64,000 nt of DNA, taken from positions 62,001 to 126,000 of the forward strand of contig DATKUK010000142.1 in assembly GCA_035530655.1 (NCBI GenBank), read 5' to 3'. Below the pieces are notes generated by a model. That model did no database searches, was not told the origin of the DNA, and saw only the letters and a list, made by a program, of their open reading frames with translations. Of this stretch, positions 16,765-26,400 are shown piece by piece; within the stretch, counting starts at the first letter, position 1, and every line of letters starts with the position of its first letter. Source of the stretch: DATKUK01 sp035530655. Lineage in GTDB: Bacteria > Planctomycetota > Phycisphaerae > UBA1845 > DATKUK01. The position numbers were made by a program, and so were the translations under genes.

Positions 16765-18222
16765 ATGCAATCCGGCCTTATGGTGACTGTAGCGTTCTGG
16801 GTGGTGGTTATGCTGTTGGCCTGGCCTCGCGTTCTGTGGGCGACGGACGCGGGCCAGATCGTGTTTTCGTGGGTACCCGGCGAGTCGGAGGCCCGTGTTG
16901 GTAAGGCGCCCGTTGCGATGGAGATGGGTCCGCAGATTGCCGAGATCGATTGCCCCGCCGGCCGCGCCTTGCGCTGCGGGCCGGATGGTCTGATCGGCCG
17001 CGGCCAGACTCGCCTGGGCGCGATCCCTGAGCGAGGAACGATCGATTTCTGGGTCCGATTGGACCGGCCGATACAAGTCTGCCCCCAGGGCGACCGGGTT
17101 TCCGCAAAGCTGGTGCACTGTGAGGACCTGACGATTTACCTTCGCGAAAACGACAATGGCGTTTTGGTGGATGTGGAGGGCGGCCACGAGATACGCCGGC
17201 CGAACGTGCGGGGCTTGGCCAGCTTCGATCTGACGCACCTGCGCGCCGACCAGTGGTATCACATGGCCATCCGGTACGACGCTCCCGAGGGCAATTGGCG
17301 ACTGATCCTCAACGGCGTCCTACAACCCGAACCATGGTTCTTCGGCCCGTTCAAGTTCCGCGACCTTGCCCAGACGATCGAATTCCACGGATTGATGACC
17401 TCGCAGAAGGGCAAGGGCGAGCCGGCTCGCGTGGCGCTCGGACCGATCACCTGGCGGGCCGGCGCCGCCGAGGCCCAAGACGTGTTGGCAAAGCTGAAGG
17501 CTATCAACGGCTGGCCAATCCCACCCAACCATGGCGAGGGCGTGCTCGAAGAGCCCAAGGATTTCGACGGTGAAGCCCTTGGTGGCGAGGTGATCTACGA
17601 GAACGTTTTTGATTCCCCGTTGCCGGACGGCCAGTGGGTGCTGGAGGGACCGGCGCGCCTTGAGGTAGCCGACGGGCGGCTATTGATTCACAACCGAGAG
17701 GGCAAGCACTGCGTGTTGTGGCTGAAGAAGCGGCTGCCGCGCGACTTCGTCGCCGCCTGGGACATCCAACCCAGCCAGGTGGACGGGCTGGCCATCGTTT
17801 TCCTGTCGGCCATGGGGGCTGACGGTCGCGATTTGTTCGACCCGACGCTAGCGCGGCGCGACAGCGGTGAGTTCCCCTTGTACACCCGCGGCGACATTCG
17901 GTGCTATCATTTCTCTTACTACGCGGGTCGGCGCGGCTCGGCCAACATGCGGAAGAATCCGGGTTTCTACATGATCGGCATGGGTCCTGAGTTGATCGGC
18001 TCGAAGATGATGACCGGGGCGACCGGGCCTTTCCGCGTGGTGGTTGTACGGCGAGGAGAGCGCATCGAGTGCGCCGTGAACGGCCAGCGCTTCCTGTTCT
18101 TCGAGGACGATGGCGAGACGTACGGCCCCGCCCACGGGGCCGGATACTTCGGCCTACGGCAGATGGGTCACAGTCGAGCGATCGCCTACGATAACCTGGT
18201 TATCCGAAAGCTTAAGGAGTGA
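16765..18222 (+). CDS. Secreted DUF1961-family protein with N-terminal LamG-like domain
   Basis: A 485-residue protein. ATG 16765 is chosen because GAGGAGG is 8 bases upstream; ATG 16741 is also possible. The signal peptide runs MQSGLMVTVAFWVVVMLLAW to about ATDA. Residues ~25-260 look like a concanavalin/LamG beta-sandwich (GTIDFWVRLDRPI, WYHMAIRYDAPEGNWRLILN). Residues ~275-485 match DUF1961: YENVFDSPLPDGQWVLEG, FVAAWDIQPSQVDGLAIVF, RGDIRCYHFSYYAGRRG, NMRKNPGFYMIG. DUF1961 proteins occur in polysaccharide-utilisation loci as carbohydrate-binding or lyase-like sandwiches; activity is not established. Seven bases separate it from the next gene. Confidence 0.8.
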   Translation: MQSGLMVTVAFWVVVMLLAWPRVLWATDAGQIVFSWVPGESEARVGKAPVAMEMGPQIAEIDCPAGRALRCGPDGLIGRGQTRLGAIPERGTIDFWVRLDRPIQVCPQGDRVSAKLVHCEDLTIYLRENDNGVLVDVEGGHEIRRPNVRGLASFDLTHLRADQWYHMAIRYDAPEGNWRLILNGVLQPEPWFFGPFKFRDLAQTIEFHGLMTSQKGKGEPARVALGPITWRAGAAEAQDVLAKLKAINGWPIPPNHGEGVLEEPKDFDGEALGGEVIYENVFDSPLPDGQWVLEGPARLEVADGRLLIHNREGKHCVLWLKKRLPRDFVAAWDIQPSQVDGLAIVFLSAMGADGRDLFDPTLARRDSGEFPLYTRGDIRCYHFSYYAGRRGSANMRKNPGFYMIGMGPELIGSKMMTGATGPFRVVVVRRGERIECAVNGQRFLFFEDDGETYGPAHGAGYFGLRQMGHSRAIAYDNLVIRKLKE

Positions 18223-18229
18223 GGCCGGT

Positions 18230-21103
18230 ATGCCCGAGTTTGCACTTGTGTCAGGCGGCGGCTGCTCGCACGTGTTGGCGGTGATAGGCACGTGTGCGGC
18301 CCTGTTGCTGATGGGCTCTTCGTCTCTGGGTGTGGTCCACGCGCCCAAGATCGTCAGCGAACACACGCCCGATCTTCATAGCCTGTCCGACTATGTCGCC
18401 AGCGTCATCCAACCCGACATGACGCAGAAGCAAAAGGCCCATGCCTTGTGGGAGGCGACCGGTGATTTGCTTTATCACTGGTGCAATCCGGTCGAGGTGC
18501 CGTGCCGGCTTTCCGGCGAGTGCGACGACGTGACGGATCCGATCAGACTGATGAACGTGTATGGGTATACGTTGTGCTTCTGTAGCGCCGGACCGATGGA
18601 AGCTATATGGCGCGCAGGCGGCCTGGAGGCACGCGAGTTCGGGTTACCCGGCCACGTCGCACCGGAGGTGTGGTATGAGGGGCAGTATCATTACCTCGAT
18701 GTGGAGATGAAGGGTTATTTCCGCCGGTCGGACGGACAAATCGCCAGCATACGGGAGTGTGGCCTTCGGCCGGCCGAGCTGATGGTCAAGCCGCAGTTTC
18801 CCGAACACTTCTTTCCGCTCTCGAAGAAGCCCTTCCGCACGTACCTGTCGCGAGTTGTCTATGCCGGCATTGCCGACGAGGGTCCGGCCTGGTACGGCAG
18901 CTATCGTGCACAGTCTGGTCACGTGATGAACATCTCGCTCCGCAAAGGCGAGACCTATTATCGCGCATGGGACAACGTGGGGCGCTTTATCTGTGATTAT
19001 CCGCGATGGATCGCGCCGGGCGAGTTCGGCACATTTGACGTGCGATACGGGCCGAAGGATATAGTCAGCAGTCGCAGCTTCGGCAACGGCATCCTGGTTT
19101 ATCAGCCCGATGTGACGCGCCAGACCGACGAGTACGAGGACGGCGTATTTGCCTGCGGGAACATCGTCACAACGGATGATGGCCTTGCCTGCAAGGAAGG
19201 TGCGCCCGAGGCGTGGGCCATCTTTCGTTTCGAGCTGCCCTATGTGATCGCCGGCGACCCGCACAAGATCGAGGAGCCCAACACCACCACCGATGCCGCC
19301 ACGCTGGCGATCGAGGGGACCGGACAGGTCGACGTATTGATCTCCACCGACAACGGCTGTACGTGGCAACCGACAGGGATCAAGGGCTTCGGTCGGTCCG
19401 ACCTGAGCGGCTTCGTGGAGCGCCGCTACAGCTACCAACTGAAGTTTGCTTTGCACCCCGGCGCGGTATTGCGCCGATTCCGTGCGGAAACCTCGTTTCA
19501 GTTGGCGACAACGTCGCTGCCGGCCCTGAAGAAAGGCGTCAATCGCATGACCTTCGGTCTCGGCGATGCTCCCTACGAGGTGATGACCTACGACCTGCCG
19601 ACGTGGTCGACGCGCGAGCAGTTCGAGGCGGCCGTCTATCGCAGCGAGAACATCCGGTGGAGCAGCGAGTGGCCCATCGCCGTTTCGACCGAGAACACGC
19701 AAAAGCCCGGTTACGTGATCTGTCGCTTGGATGCTCCGCCGGGCAAGCGCTTGCGCAGGGTTACCATCGATTTGGGCGGGTCGCTTCGATGGCAGCAGTG
19801 GCCCGAGGATCATCTGCACCTTTCGGTGGCCGAGTCGAAGCCGACGAACTTCCGCCGGATCGGGTCGGTGCAAGGCGGGCCGTACTCCAGCCATTGGAAC
19901 CGTCATCTCTACCGTGAAGTGGACCTGCCGCGATCGCAGGATGTGCGCACCCTTTACGTTCGTTTCGACATCTTCCGCAAGTTCCGCGCCGCCGTCAGTG
20001 CGTGCCGCTTCCGTCTCTTCTTCGAGGATCAACAGCCGCCAACGCCCAACGTGGGCGAGTTGGTGGTAACCCACGGCTGGCTCGAGGACGACCGGGTCAA
20101 AACATACCGCAAGACCGATCTGAAGCCGCCAGACACCTACGTCGTCCGGACGGGCGAGGGATTCCAGAGGCCGTTGTTTGTTTGCATGGAGGTGCCCGGC
20201 AGGTGCGGCAGCCTTGCGACGGACGACCCGCTTGGTCTGTCGGGCTACAAGCAACGGCCGCCGTCGTTCTATCCCCAAGGGGCCGCCGGTCACAGTAATG
20301 CCGAGGTTTTGCTCAAGCTGGATCGCGAGGGGCTGGCCGCCAGCGACACCATGGTCGACATACTGCTTCGCGGCGGGAACCGCAAAGTGGCCGACGAGGT
20401 GGCCAAGGTGCTGGGCTATCGTCCGGCCGAGAAGCTCCGCCCGCTGCTGGAGAGCCTGCGAAAGGAGCATCCCGACGATCCTCGCTGGCGTCGCGGGCTG
20501 GCTTTGCTGGACGAGCAAAAGGCGTTGTCGCGGTCGGCGTTCCTGAGCGAATACCTGCCGAGTTTGGCGCCCGACGAATACGGGTTCCGCTACATCCGCA
20601 AGATCGGTGAGGTGGGCACCGAGCAGGACATCGCACCTCTGGTGGCAGCCATCGAGAAGGTCGACGACCTTCGACTGAAGCTGGCGCTGGCCGGGGCGGC
20701 CATGACGCTGGGCGACGACGGGGCGGTAACCGCGGCGAGTCTCGTTAAGCGCACGCGGAGCGCGGAGCACCAGATCCCAGTCGACGTCGAGTTGATCAAT
20801 CGTCCCGCCTTCAGTGAGGCGGCGAGAGACCGCTTGTTGGCTGGCTTGGACAACTCGCGTGTTTATGTGCGATGGCAGTTGTTAACCGAGCTGGCCCGTC
20901 ATGCCGGCCCGGACAGTCCGCCGGCTGTGGACCAAGTCGCCGCCAAGGGATTGAAGGATGAGAGTCCGTGGCTGCGGCTGGCCGCTCTGGAGGTCTTGTG
21001 GAAGTGCGGCCGTGGAGATTTCCTCGTGCTAGAGGCGCTGAAGGACGAAAAAACCCGTTACCTGGCTGACGCCTACAGAGAATTTCTGAAACATTCGAAA
21101 TAA
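18230..21103 (+). CDS. Exported transglutaminase-like protein with C-terminal HEAT-like repeats
   Basis: A 957-residue protein. ATG 18230 follows AAGGAG and starts a hydrophobic leader (VIGTCAALLLMGSSSLGVVH). Residues ~45-190 suggest a transglutaminase-like papain fold: Cys in NVYGYTLCFCSAGPMEAIW, His in GLPGHVAPEVWYEGQYHYLD and the trailing Asp. The middle (residues ~200-660) is beta-rich with ISLRKGETYYRAWDNVGRF and DVLISTDNGCTW. The C-terminal ~250 residues are helical, with repeat-like units (EQDIAPLVAAIEKVDDLRLK, ESPWLRLAALEVLWKCG) typical of HEAT repeats. It is likely co-expressed with the DUF1961 gene. Function is unknown; a peptidase or binding role at the cell surface is inference. 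Confidence 0.72.
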   Translation: MPEFALVSGGGCSHVLAVIGTCAALLLMGSSSLGVVHAPKIVSEHTPDLHSLSDYVASVIQPDMTQKQKAHALWEATGDLLYHWCNPVEVPCRLSGECDDVTDPIRLMNVYGYTLCFCSAGPMEAIWRAGGLEAREFGLPGHVAPEVWYEGQYHYLDVEMKGYFRRSDGQIASIRECGLRPAELMVKPQFPEHFFPLSKKPFRTYLSRVVYAGIADEGPAWYGSYRAQSGHVMNISLRKGETYYRAWDNVGRFICDYPRWIAPGEFGTFDVRYGPKDIVSSRSFGNGILVYQPDVTRQTDEYEDGVFACGNIVTTDDGLACKEGAPEAWAIFRFELPYVIAGDPHKIEEPNTTTDAATLAIEGTGQVDVLISTDNGCTWQPTGIKGFGRSDLSGFVERRYSYQLKFALHPGAVLRRFRAETSFQLATTSLPALKKGVNRMTFGLGDAPYEVMTYDLPTWSTREQFEAAVYRSENIRWSSEWPIAVSTENTQKPGYVICRLDAPPGKRLRRVTIDLGGSLRWQQWPEDHLHLSVAESKPTNFRRIGSVQGGPYSSHWNRHLYREVDLPRSQDVRTLYVRFDIFRKFRAAVSACRFRLFFEDQQPPTPNVGELVVTHGWLEDDRVKTYRKTDLKPPDTYVVRTGEGFQRPLFVCMEVPGRCGSLATDDPLGLSGYKQRPPSFYPQGAAGHSNAEVLLKLDREGLAASDTMVDILLRGGNRKVADEVAKVLGYRPAEKLRPLLESLRKEHPDDPRWRRGLALLDEQKALSRSAFLSEYLPSLAPDEYGFRYIRKIGEVGTEQDIAPLVAAIEKVDDLRLKLALAGAAMTLGDDGAVTAASLVKRTRSAEHQIPVDVELINRPAFSEAARDRLLAGLDNSRVYVRWQLLTELARHAGPDSPPAVDQVAAKGLKDESPWLRLAALEVLWKCGRGDFLVLEALKDEKTRYLADAYREFLKHSK

Positions 21104-21362
21104 CGCGAGCCTATGGAGGGCCGGAGAAATTGCCGGCGAGGATGCTCGGGTCGTGCGCGTCCACATCGGCGCTTGGCATAGAATGTTACGGAGTTTCCGA
21201 CCGCTCGACGGTACGGAATCCCTGCGAGGGCACGGCGATCGTGGGTTGGTCGCTGCCACATTGTCGCAACCGAGGTCGGTGTGCTTGGGGGTACCCGAGC
21301 CGGCCAACTCGTCGGCATAGTGCTGCCGTGTCGGCTACGGGGCCCGAGACAAGGAGAAACTC

Positions 21363-21881
21363 ATGCCCACACCGGTCGATTCACCCGCTGGCAGTACGGA
21401 CACAGTGGACAAAAGGTCCGACCGCCTGAGTTGGCCGCGGGCGGTGGTCGCGACCGACAGCAGTGCCGCGGGGTTGGTGCTGCGAGTCATGCTGGGGGTC
21501 GTAATGTTCCCTCACGGCGCGCAGAAGCTCCTGGGATGGTTCGGCGGCTATGGGTTCTCCGCTACGATGAATCACTTCACCGAGAACATGGGCATTCCCT
21601 GGGTCTTGGCCCTGTTGGCTGTCCTGGCCGAGTCGGTGGGGGCTGTCGCGCTGATTGTGGGGTTGCTGACACGGATCGCTGCGTTGGGCATCGGGGTCGT
21701 GATGACCGTGGCGATCGTGATGGTGCACTGGCAGAACGGCTTCTTCATGAACTGGCTCGGCAACAAGCAAGGCGAGGGATTTGAATACCACCTGCTGGCG
21801 CTGGCCATGGCAGCCGCACTGATCATTCGTGGCGGCGGACTGTGGTCGGTCGATCGGGCACTTGCAGGCAAGCCTACGTAG
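21363..21881 (+). CDS. DoxX-family membrane protein
   Basis: A 172-residue protein with four predicted membrane helices. ATG 21363 follows AAGGAGAAACTC. Family motifs: LVLRVMLGVVMFPHGAQKLLGWFGG, then GIPWVLALLAVLAESVGAVAL, and the polar loop WQNGFFMNWLGNKQGEGFEYH before the last helix. DoxX/DoxD-like proteins are inner-membrane proteins of mostly undefined function, some linked to thiol-redox or thiosulfate metabolism. It stands alone between the transglutaminase-like gene and a convergent lipoprotein gene. Confidence 0.9.
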   Translation: MPTPVDSPAGSTDTVDKRSDRLSWPRAVVATDSSAAGLVLRVMLGVVMFPHGAQKLLGWFGGYGFSATMNHFTENMGIPWVLALLAVLAESVGAVALIVGLLTRIAALGIGVVMTVAIVMVHWQNGFFMNWLGNKQGEGFEYHLLALAMAAALIIRGGGLWSVDRALAGKPT

Positions 21882-21905
21882 CCGAGCGCCGAGGCGGCTG
21901 GCGCG

Positions 21906-22766
21906 CTAGTCGAGCAGCCCGAGGGGGTCGAGCGGGTTGGTCATGGGCAGATCCAACAGGTCGAAGTCGATGAAGGATGCAGGCAGGTCGCCACTCGTGC
22001 GAAGGACCTCGCCCAGCAGGACGAACGGCAAAAAGACCGAGGCGATCACCGCAGCCGCCACCACCGACACCGAAAGCATCACGGCTTCCATCACCTGAGT
22101 CATGACCGCAAGCACGGCATAGCCCACGAACGCGAACGTGGCCCCGAGCAGCAACGCCTGCAAGACGCCCCCCAGGGCCCGCCGCGCCTCGCTCGCTGGA
22201 AGTGTAGAACTTGTGGTGCGGGCGCTGGCGTCGGTCCACCATTTGGTCAGATCCACGCCGGTCAGCTCGCTCACCGTTTGGACAAGCTGTTCGGCCGTCG
22301 CATTCAGGTCGACGTCAAACAGGATCGTCTCGTGCGAGCCGTCCTGGGCAAAGAACAAATCAACGTGGCCGGTGAGTCGTTCGCTGCTTACCTGGTCATA
22401 CGTGAACTCGATCGTCGAGCCGTCGAACCCGCGGGCCAGCGTCGGCCGTCCCTGGTCCAGCACGATGACCGCCTCCTGGCCTTGTGCGTTGCGGAAGACC
22501 GCGCCGGCAATCTCCTCGATGCTTCCGTCGTCGCCGAATTGGCCGTACACGAAGACCGATTCACCGCTTGCCAGCTTCACGCCCCCGAGGACGTTGCTGT
22601 CGGTGTTGGTGTTGACCAGAAGTCCGAAGAGGCTATTGCCGTCGGCCGCGTCGCCGCCGACAAGCTGGACGGTCTGGCAGCCGAACGGGGCGATGATCAG
22701 GCTGACGCTCGCCAGCGCCACCATCCACTGGCGCCAGAGTGCTGTTGGTCTGTGAGCATACACCAT
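21906..22766 (-). CDS. Hypothetical lipoprotein with C-terminal membrane segments
   Basis: A 286-residue protein, not recognised. ATG 22766 has GGAGGG 8 bases upstream. The leader WRQWMVALASVSLIIAPFGC ends in a possible lipobox (APFGC). Residues ~40-160 are a beta-rich exported region (SLFGLLVNTNTDSNVLGGVK, SVFVYGQFGDDGSIEEIAG), followed by two hydrophobic stretches near residues 195-255 (LLLGATFAFVGYAVLAVMTQ, AAAVIASVFLPFVLLGEV). No catalytic motif is seen. It is convergent with doxX. Confidence 0.7.
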   Translation of the reverse strand: MVYAHRPTALWRQWMVALASVSLIIAPFGCQTVQLVGGDAADGNSLFGLLVNTNTDSNVLGGVKLASGESVFVYGQFGDDGSIEEIAGAVFRNAQGQEAVIVLDQGRPTLARGFDGSTIEFTYDQVSSERLTGHVDLFFAQDGSHETILFDVDLNATAEQLVQTVSELTGVDLTKWWTDASARTTSSTLPASEARRALGGVLQALLLGATFAFVGYAVLAVMTQVMEAVMLSVSVVAAAVIASVFLPFVLLGEVLRTSGDLPASFIDFDLLDLPMTNPLDPLGLLD

Positions 22767-23088
22767 GGTCGCAACCCTCCATGCGGGCAGTCCAGGCAGG
22801 TCTGACGCGGATGCTTCGCCGCTGCTGCACCGGACCCCAATCCCACCGGGCAGGCGACAGTATAGCCCGCTTGGGTGCTTTGGCTAAGCGCCGTCCTCCA
22901 CTGCCTCGCCGATGGTACGTGCGTCTGCCGTAAGCCTTTTGCTTACAGCTTGTTACGGCGCCACGATCGCCGAGGCGGCCCGTAGCGGTCCGCTTTCTTG
23001 GGTAGAGGGATTTGACAGGGCGGAAACCTGTGGTATATTCTAATTCGATAGAATAAATTGGTCGTACATCTCACAAGGGAGCAAAACA
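22767..23088. promoter_or_regulatory. Divergent intergenic region with blaI promoter and operator
   Basis: This 322-base gap separates the lipoprotein gene (minus) from the blaI-like gene (plus). TTGACA (23012-23017) and TATATT (23034-23039) are 16 bases apart. A perfect inverted repeat ATTCTA-N6-TAGAAT (23037-23054) overlaps the -10 box and its downstream edge, where a BlaI-type dimer would repress. The start GTG is 35 bases after the repeat. The rest of the gap shows no gene. Confidence 0.7.
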
Positions 23089-23481
23089 GTGGCCAGGCCA
23101 GCCAGCGATCAGCCCACCGATGGCGAACTGGAGATCCTCAAAATCCTCTGGGAAACCGGACCCGCCGAGCTGCGTCAGGTTTGCAGCGAGCTTCGCAAGC
23201 AGCGCCCCGTGGCGACCACTACGGCAGCGACCATGCTGCAGGTCATGCTCGGCAAGGGCCTGGTCAAGCGCAGCCGGGGCGAGCGTCAGTATGTCTGGTC
23301 GGCTGCGCGGGGCGAGAAGGTTACAACCAGGCGGATGCTCCGCAGTTTTGTCGACCGCGTGTTCGACGGATCGGCCGAGCTGCTGATGGTTCACCTGCTT
23401 GAGGACGGCCAGTTGAGCGAGCGGGATCGCGAAGAGATTCGACGTATGCTCGAATCGCGGCAGAAACGCGACAAACGCTGA
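23089..23481 (+). CDS. BlaI/MecI/CopY-family repressor
   Basis: A 130-residue winged-helix regulator, GTG start after AAGGGAG. Residues 8-75 give the family fold: PTDGELEILKILWETGPAEL, a recognition helix in TTTAATMLQVMLGKGLV and wing RSRGERQYVWSAA. The C-terminal helix (RSFVDRVFDGSAELLMVHLL) is the dimerisation region, where BlaI proteins are cleaved for derepression. The next gene, 15 bases on, encodes an M56 metallopeptidase, the usual partner that triggers this cleavage. It likely represses its own operon through the inverted repeat at 23037-23054. Confidence 0.92.
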   Translation: MARPASDQPTDGELEILKILWETGPAELRQVCSELRKQRPVATTTAATMLQVMLGKGLVKRSRGERQYVWSAARGEKVTTRRMLRSFVDRVFDGSAELLMVHLLEDGQLSERDREEIRRMLESRQKRDKR

Positions 23482-23496
23482 ATGGGGAGCACAACA

Positions 23497-26400
23497 ATGG
23501 GTGCGGGATTGATGGAGTCGCCGTACTGGATCGCCGCCGGCTGGACGATGTTGCACTTTCTGTGGGTCGGGTGCGTCATCGGTCTGCTGGCGGCGATCTT
23601 GCGACGGCTGGTAAGGTCGGCATCGCCAAACGTGCGCTACTTCACCGCGCTGATTTGTCTGGCGGTGCTGGCGGCGTCACCGGCAGTGATCGCCGCGTGG
23701 GTCTTCGAATCACCTCAGCATGTTGTTGCGGGAAGCGATGCGGTCGCGCTCGACTTGCCGCCGCAACCTGTGCCGATGCCTACCACTCCGCTTGAGATAG
23801 ACCAGTTGGCGTTCGTCGCGCCGCTGCAAGTAGCGGTGAGTCGCGCCGATACGGAAGACGACCTCGGCAGCTACGGGGCGTCCTTTGCGGTGGCTGCAAC
23901 CTATCTGCCCTGGTTCTGGCTGACCGGCTCGGCCGTTACGTTTGGCTTGCTGCTGCTGGGTCTGGCGGGGGCCGATCGCATGCGGCGAGTGAGCCAGCCC
24001 ATCGACGGCGGCGACGTGGCGGCCGCGTGTCGGCGGCTCCAAGCGGTGCTGCGCATCGGGCGAAGTGTGGCCCTTAAGGCGTGCGACCGCATCGTCGCAC
24101 CGGTGGTGGTCGGGGTGATCCGCCCGGCGATCCTCCTGCCGGCGGCGGCGCTGGCTCACCTGACGAGCGAGCAACTCGAGATGATCCTGTTGCACGAGCT
24201 GGCCCACATCCGCCGGTGGGACAACCTGGTAAATCTGCTTCAGCGTGTCATCGAGTCGGTGCTGTTCTTTCACCCAGTGGTGTGGCTGGTATCGCGCCGG
24301 GTGCGTCTGGAGCGCGAGCACTGCTGCGACGAACTGGTGGTCCGCCATGCGGGCGGGCGGCAGGCTTACGCCGAGTTGCTGGCAAACGTCGCGGCACCAG
24401 GATGGATTACCGCCCGCGCCGCCGTCGCCATGGGCGAAAGCAGGCTTGTTGCCCGGATTCGCAACATCTTGCAGTTGGCCGACCATTCGGCGCGTCTTTC
24501 GCGCAAGGGGGCGGGGGTCCTCGTAGTTGCGGCTCTTGCGATCTCCCTTGGGCTGCTGCTGAACGTCCAGGCGGGCCCGGAAACCAGTGTCGATAACGTG
24601 AATCTGGTTTTTGAGAAGCTCCCGGCGGAGCAGGCGGACTTCCACTGCATGCAGGGCATGGGCCTGCCGCAGCAGGAGGTCGAGAAGCCCGAGTTCTGTC
24701 GGTCGGAGCGTCCGCTGCTTTGGCACCGGCCGACGGGCGGGATAGTCGCGGCGATGCTGTTCGACGAATCGGCCGGGACGGGCACCGGCTACGACACACT
24801 GTACGTGGACTTCGACGGTGACGGCGAGTATCTCGACGATGCGGTGTACAAGTCGACGCCGTGCGATGGGCGCGCTCTGGACGGGGGGGCCGTGGGCGCA
24901 TACTTCGAGAATGTCCACGTCGTCCGCAACCGCGAACGCAATCGCTTTGTCCACGTCCAGGCATTCCTCGAAGCGTTTGGTCCGATTGGTGACCCTTCGG
25001 CGCGTTACAACTTGGTGATGATCCCTCAGCGGTGGGCCGTGGGCCGGGTGACCGTCGCCGGGCGGTCGCTGCCGGCGGCCTTGATCGACCGGAACTGGAA
25101 CGACCAGGTGGTCGACATGGCCGGACTGAACTTGAAGGAGCACCCCGACCGCTTTCCGCGTGGCGACTATCTGGTGCTGGCGATCGAGGGCGAGCAACGA
25201 TTGATACCTGGTCGCAACAGTCTGGGCGGCGGCGGGTCGGCCCGGGGGATTCTGACTCGGCATCTGGTGCTCAACTCAGGGGTTTATGAGGTCAAGGCAG
25301 AGCAGACAGCCGGGGGGGTAAAGATGGAATTCGTACCGTTACAGGTGCCGACCGGCACGCTGGATTTGCCCTCGTTTCCCGCTGATGACCGACTGCTGCT
25401 AATCGGAACTCATACGTGCGTGATGCTCAGCGCTCCCGGCAGTGAGGTTGTGGTACCGGCCGATACCTACCGTCCCGGCGTTGGCAAGGAGATCGTTACG
25501 GTCGAAGCGGGCAAGCGGGCAACGCTTCAGTTCGACGCCGTCCCCATGGCCTTGGAGGCGGCACAGGCGAGTGGGCCGCCAGCGGCTGCGCTCACCGGCC
25601 GCGTGCTGGATCAGCAGGGCCGTCCGATCGCTGGCGCGTCGGTTACCGTCGGGGTGGACCCGTTTCACCCGGAGTACGGCATCTCGCTGACCGATTCACA
25701 AGGACGCTTTCAACTGGCGAACGTCAAGCCGGGCACGGTGGTGCTGACTGCCCAAGCCAGCGGCCACGGGCCGGACCTGAGGCGGGTAGAGGCCGCCGAG
25801 GGTATGCAGCCGGTGGAGTTCCGGCTGGGGCCGAGTTTCACGACTCGCGGCCGGGTGGTCGACCGCAGAGGTGAACCGGTAGCCGGGGCCACTGTCAGCG
25901 CGGACACGTGGCGGGGCTACCGTTCGCTGTCGGTGCGGATGACGACGGATGCCGGCGGGCGCTTCGAGTGGACCAGCGCGCCAGCGGATGAGGTGGCGTT
26001 CAGTATCTCGAAGAAGGACTACATCTACGTGTTCAATTGGCCGCTGTCACCGTCGGACGAGGAACACGTGATCGTGTTGAGCCCGCCGCTGCGCGTCCGT
26101 GGAAAGGTCCGGGACGGGCAGACCGGCGAGCTAGTCGATGAGTTCACGGCCATCCCCGGTATTCGGTTTGAACATGGGAATCGATCGCACTGGGAGCGTC
26201 GCGATGCAGTGGAGTGCACCGGCGGTGAGTACGCGTTGGAGTTCCAAAGCTCGTACCCGGGCCACGTGATACGCATTGAGGCGAGGGGCTACAGGCCCGG
26301 CGAGTCCCGGGAGTTCACGGACGACGAGGGCCAGCAGGTGTACGACTTCGAGCTCGAGAGAGGAACCGGGCCGAGCGCTACAGTTCATCTGCCCGACGGC

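Noticed and set aside
18644..20770. 708-codon minus-strand frame
   Set aside because: Shadow of the transglutaminase-like gene; very rich in H, R and Q, no start site support or motif.
23710..25263. 517-codon minus-strand frame
   Set aside because: Shadow of the M56 gene, without any motif or ribosome site.
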